From an uncultured Acetatifactor sp. (GTDB lineage: Bacteria; Bacillota; Clostridia; Lachnospirales; Lachnospiraceae): 30,026 nucleotides of DNA. The translations under genes were made by a program, and so were the position numbers. The stretch spans positions 1 to 30,026 of the forward strand of contig NZ_CAJUCP010000068.1 of NCBI RefSeq assembly GCF_910585425.1, given 5' to 3'. The notes beneath the pieces were generated by a model. It was given only the letters and a program-made list of their open reading frames with translations. It ran no database searches and was not told the origin of the DNA. Positions 27,933-30,026 of the stretch are shown here, one piece after another (position 1 is the stretch's first letter; each line of letters begins with the position of its first letter).

Positions 27933-28523
27933 ATGGAACGATTGATATTCGCCACGGGAAACGAAGGGAAGATGCGGGAAATCAGGGATATCCTGGCCGA
28001 TACATATCCGGAGGTCCTCTCCATGAAGGAGGCCGGAATCCGGACGGACATAGCGGAAGACGGGAAGACCTATGAGGAGAACGCCCTGATCAAGGCCAGG
28101 GCGGTGGCTGCCCAGGCGGGTGAACTGGTGCTGGCCGACGACTCGGGGCTGGAAATCGACTGGCTGGGAAAGGAGCCGGGGGTCTATTCCGCCAGGTATC
28201 TGGGGGAGGATACCTCCTACCGCATCAAGAACGCGGATCTGATCAGGCGGCTGGAGGGCGTTCCGGAGGAGGAGCGCACGGCCAGGTTCGTCTGCGCCAT
28301 CGCCGCGGTGCTGCCGGACGGCAGGGAGCTGACGGTGCGCGCCACGATAGAGGGGCGCATCGGCTATGAGGAGAAGGGGGCAAACGGCTTCGGGTACGAC
28401 CCTATCTTCTATGTGCCGGAGCTGGGAAAGACCACGGCGGAGCTGACGGAGGCGGAGAAGAACCTGGTGAGCCACAGGGGCAAGGCGCTGCGGCTGATGA
28501 AAGAGGAGCTGGCGAAGCTATGA
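27933..28523 (+). CDS. rdgB: RdgB/HAM1 non-canonical purine NTP pyrophosphatase
   Basis: A 196-residue protein of family length. It hydrolyses dITP, XTP and similar damaged purine nucleotides to monophosphates. Motifs: FATGNEGK (6-13) at the N-terminus, LADDSGLEID (about 68-77), GVYSARY, and GFGYDPIFY followed by the SHRGKAL segment (about 182-188). AAGAGGATGAA precedes the start. It overlaps the next gene by ATGA, so the two are co-translated. Confidence 0.95.
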   Translation: MERLIFATGNEGKMREIRDILADTYPEVLSMKEAGIRTDIAEDGKTYEENALIKARAVAAQAGELVLADDSGLEIDWLGKEPGVYSARYLGEDTSYRIKNADLIRRLEGVPEEERTARFVCAIAAVLPDGRELTVRATIEGRIGYEEKGANGFGYDPIFYVPELGKTTAELTEAEKNLVSHRGKALRLMKEELAKL

Positions 28524-28993
28524 AGGTGCTGATAGTCAGTGATACCCACAGGAAGAACGACAATTATTTCAAGGCCCTGGAGCTTGTGAAGCCGGATCTG
28601 GTGATCCACTGCGGGGATGCGGAAGGGGCTGAGTACGTCCTGACCAATGCGACGGACTGCCCCGTGCAGATCGTGCTTGGGAACAATGATTTCTTCTCCT
28701 ATCTGCCCAAAGAGCTGGAACTGGAGCTGGGTTCCTTTCGGGTATGGGTGACCCACGGGCATAACTACTATGTGTCCATGGGGAGCGAGGTCATCAGGAG
28801 GGAGGCCAGGGCCAGGGGCTTCGACATCGTGATGTACGGGCATACCCATAAGCCCGTGGTGGACAGGCGGGACAGCGTCATAGCGGTGAACCCGGGCAGC
28901 CTGTCCTACCCCAGGCAGGAGGGGCGCAGGCCCTCCTATATCGTCATGGAGGTGGAGGGGGAAAAGGCGGATTTTACCATCGGATATCTGTAA
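28520..28993 (+). CDS. YfcE/MJ0936-type metallophosphoesterase
   Basis: A 157-residue calcineurin-like phosphoesterase. All metal motifs are readable: SDTH (Asp8, His10), HCGDAEG (Asp33), GNND, THGH and GHTHKP. Relatives act on small phosphodiesters in the cytoplasm; the natural substrate is unknown. It starts within the rdgB stop (ATGA), a pairing common in Firmicutes that suggests a joint housekeeping role. It ends just before the tRNA-Pro promoter. Confidence 0.93.
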   Translation: MKVLIVSDTHRKNDNYFKALELVKPDLVIHCGDAEGAEYVLTNATDCPVQIVLGNNDFFSYLPKELELELGSFRVWVTHGHNYYVSMGSEVIRREARARGFDIVMYGHTHKPVVDRRDSVIAVNPGSLSYPRQEGRRPSYIVMEVEGEKADFTIGYL

Positions 28994-28998
28994 ATCCC

Positions 28999-29028
28999 TT
29001 GACAGGAAAGTCGGTTTTGGGATATAAT
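28999..29028 (+). promoter_or_regulatory. tRNA-Pro promoter
   Basis: Perfect TTGACA (28999-29004) and TATAAT (29023-29028) with an 18-nt spacer, 54 nt before the tRNA. Confidence 0.88.
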
Positions 29029-29082
29029 AGGAACGTTGCAGGAGCTGTGCCGCTGGATGCGGGGCAGAGGTCTGCGGCATCT

Positions 29083-29157
29083 CGGGGTGTGGCTCAGCTT
29101 GGCTAGAGCGCCTGGTTTGGGACCAGGAAGTCGCAGGTTCGAATCCTGTCACCCCGA
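29083..29157 (+). tRNA. tRNA-Pro (TGG)
   Basis: A complete 75-nt cloverleaf. Acceptor CGGGGTG (29083-29089) pairs with CACCCCG (29150-29156), discriminator A29157. The anticodon TGG sits in the loop of cctgg/ccagg. The T loop is TTCGAAT. CCA is not encoded. Confidence 0.96.
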
Positions 29158-29167
29158 TTGACGTATT

Positions 29168-29222
29168 ATAGCCGCAAATCTGAGATTTTTCAGTAAAATC
29201 AAGGATTTGCGGCTATTTTTTT
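29168..29222 (+). terminator. Terminator after tRNA-Pro
   Basis: ATAGCCGCAAATC (29168-29180) pairs with GATTTGCGGCTAT (29204-29216), 13 bp, followed by seven T (29216-29222). Confidence 0.9.
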
Positions 29223-29269
29223 GTTCTTTTATAACATCAATTTATGATGTATTTATGGTATTTATATAA

Positions 29270-29293
29270 AATCTTGTCATGAATCTTGTCATG
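29270..29293 (+). repeat. 12-bp perfect tandem repeat
   Basis: AATCTTGTCATG occurs twice in direct succession. It lies in the AT-rich stretch 29223-29429 between the tRNA-Pro terminator and the next ORF, which also holds ACATCA-N5-TGATGT (29234-29250) and no gene that I can support. Confidence 0.8.
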
Positions 29294-29429
29294 GGGCCTT
29301 GTTTATATGCACCACATCACCATCTAAGACGGGAACCGGTTTACGACTTCGGAGTATTCCTTTATTGTCCGGGGGAAAGCACGTTCCTCTTCATGTCCAC
29401 ATAGCTTTCTGGAACAGGGAGGTGAGACA

Positions 29430-29663
29430 ATGGCAATACCAAACTATATAGTCAAAAAGATTGAAAGACATAACGCCTTAGTAGAAAAAGCCGCAAAGTT
29501 GGAATCCGAAATTGATGAATGGTATGCAAAGCAGTTAGAAAAACATAAAGATATCGTTTCAGAATTCTGCGATGAAAATTTTGCAGATATCAAATGCGAT
29601 ATGACGGCTACATATATATCTGCGGGGAATATGCTTTATAACCTTGATAGGATAGAACGATAA
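29430..29663 (+). CDS. Small hypothetical protein, possibly from a mobile element
   Basis: A 77-residue, mostly helical charged protein (IVKKIERHNALVEKAAKLESEIDEW and on), with a likely coiled coil in the first half and two cysteines. ATG 29430 follows GGGAGGTGAGACA. I do not recognise the family. The lower GC and small-ORF style resemble integrative-element cargo rather than the core genes upstream. Confidence 0.65.
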   Translation: MAIPNYIVKKIERHNALVEKAAKLESEIDEWYAKQLEKHKDIVSEFCDENFADIKCDMTATYISAGNMLYNLDRIER

Positions 29664-29695
29664 CCTGGGACGCGCCAGGAGAAAGAAGGGAAGAT

Positions 29696-29812
29696 ATGTT
29701 AGACGATGCATGGGAAGGTGGATTTGTTACAGTGTTTCCGATAGGTGACTACAAAGATAATCTGCCGCAAGATTTTCCGACATGGAAAGAAGCCGAAAAA
29801 ATACGGCAATGA
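29696..29812 (+). CDS. 38-residue hypothetical protein
   Basis: ATG 29696 follows AAGGGA and opens a 38-codon frame (MLDDAWEGGFVTVFPIGDY to the C-terminal EAEKIRQ) ending in TGA. It starts 33 nt after the previous small gene. The mixed, globular-looking sequence and the spacing suggest a real small gene, but I do not recognise it. Confidence 0.5.
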   Translation: MLDDAWEGGFVTVFPIGDYKDNLPQDFPTWKEAEKIRQ

Positions 29813-30026
29813 GAAATTTGGAAAAGGAAATTACGTCATAGAAACACCATTTTAATTTCGCCCCGCCCCTGCGGGGATGACAACGGAATGGCATCAAGGC
29901 TTGCCGGTTTAGCCGTAGCATCAACGCAAGCAAGCCATTGGCACCACAGAAAACACGCAAAGCACATTGACAGCACATTGACAATCGAATAAAGGCTTTA
30001 CACCTGGGGCATGGATTGTTATAATA
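29813..30026. other. Non-coding end of window with hairpin and 11-bp tandem repeat
   Basis: CCCCGC (29861-29866) and GCGGGG (29871-29876) form a short hairpin. AGCACATTGAC is repeated directly at 29961-29971 and 29972-29982. An 85-codon minus-strand frame (29727-29984) covers the small plus-strand gene and has no visible ribosome binding site. I see no supported gene here. Confidence 0.5.

Noticed and set aside
26099..28051. 650-codon minus-strand frame
   Set aside because: It covers the methyltransferase and the start of rdgB in antisense and shows no family motif; its internal repeat only reflects the 81-bp DNA repeat.

Overview
The window looks like chromosome of a GC-rich Clostridia bacterium, most likely a gut Lachnospiraceae. 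The basis is a long single-chain pyruvate:ferredoxin oxidoreductase, a stand-alone sufC-sufB-like pair, BlaI/M56 regulation, DUF6171 and DUF1700 (HAAS) proteins, strong GGAGG-type ribosome binding sites and occasional TTG starts. This is inference from gene families; no marker gene such as 16S rRNA is present.

Layout. 1-192: two tRNA genes (Asp, cut by the window edge, and Val). 264-6204 (+): a DegV fatty-acid-binding protein, a MalY/PatB C-S lyase, a zinc-ribbon membrane protein, then a BlaI-type repressor with an M56 (BlaR1-like) membrane protease and a small membrane protein, preceded by two repressor operators. 6217-14607 (-): glycogen debranching enzyme, SufC ATPase, SufB/D-like protein and pyruvate:ferredoxin oxidoreductase, so the Fe-S assembly pair sits beside a large Fe-S enzyme. 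14778-15610 (+): pyroglutamyl peptidase and tRNA-Arg.

15611-25150 is an accessory stretch of lower GC. It holds a DUF3990-like (ADP-ribosyltransferase-fold) gene with a partner gene, a complete two-component system plus lipoprotein plus three-gene ABC transporter operon (17127-22828), and an intact IS66-family element of 2304 bp with 24-bp inverted repeats and an 8-bp target duplication.

25253-29157 (+) returns to core-like genes: DUF6171, DUF1700, a tiny Asn/Gln-rich protein, a THUMP rRNA methyltransferase, RdgB, a YfcE-like phosphoesterase and tRNA-Pro. From 29160 to the end the DNA is AT-rich with short tandem repeats and two small unknown ORFs, and may be the edge of an element next to the tRNA.

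The most notable points are: (1) a roughly 100-bp element present twice (12111-12210 minus, 16440-16541 plus), each copy just upstream of a Shine-Dalgarno in the same orientation as the gene, with a 15-bp stem showing a compensatory base-pair change and an interleaved 9-bp pairing (pseudoknot topology); (2) a SufC ATPase carrying two in-frame 18-bp tandem arrays that encode HSREEx-type hexapeptides; (3) a terminator-like hairpin that buries the Shine-Dalgarno of the PFOR gene; (4) a BlaI/M56 pair whose sensor domain shows no penicillin-binding motif; (5) a 52-residue Asn/Gln-rich protein made of 24-bp repeats.
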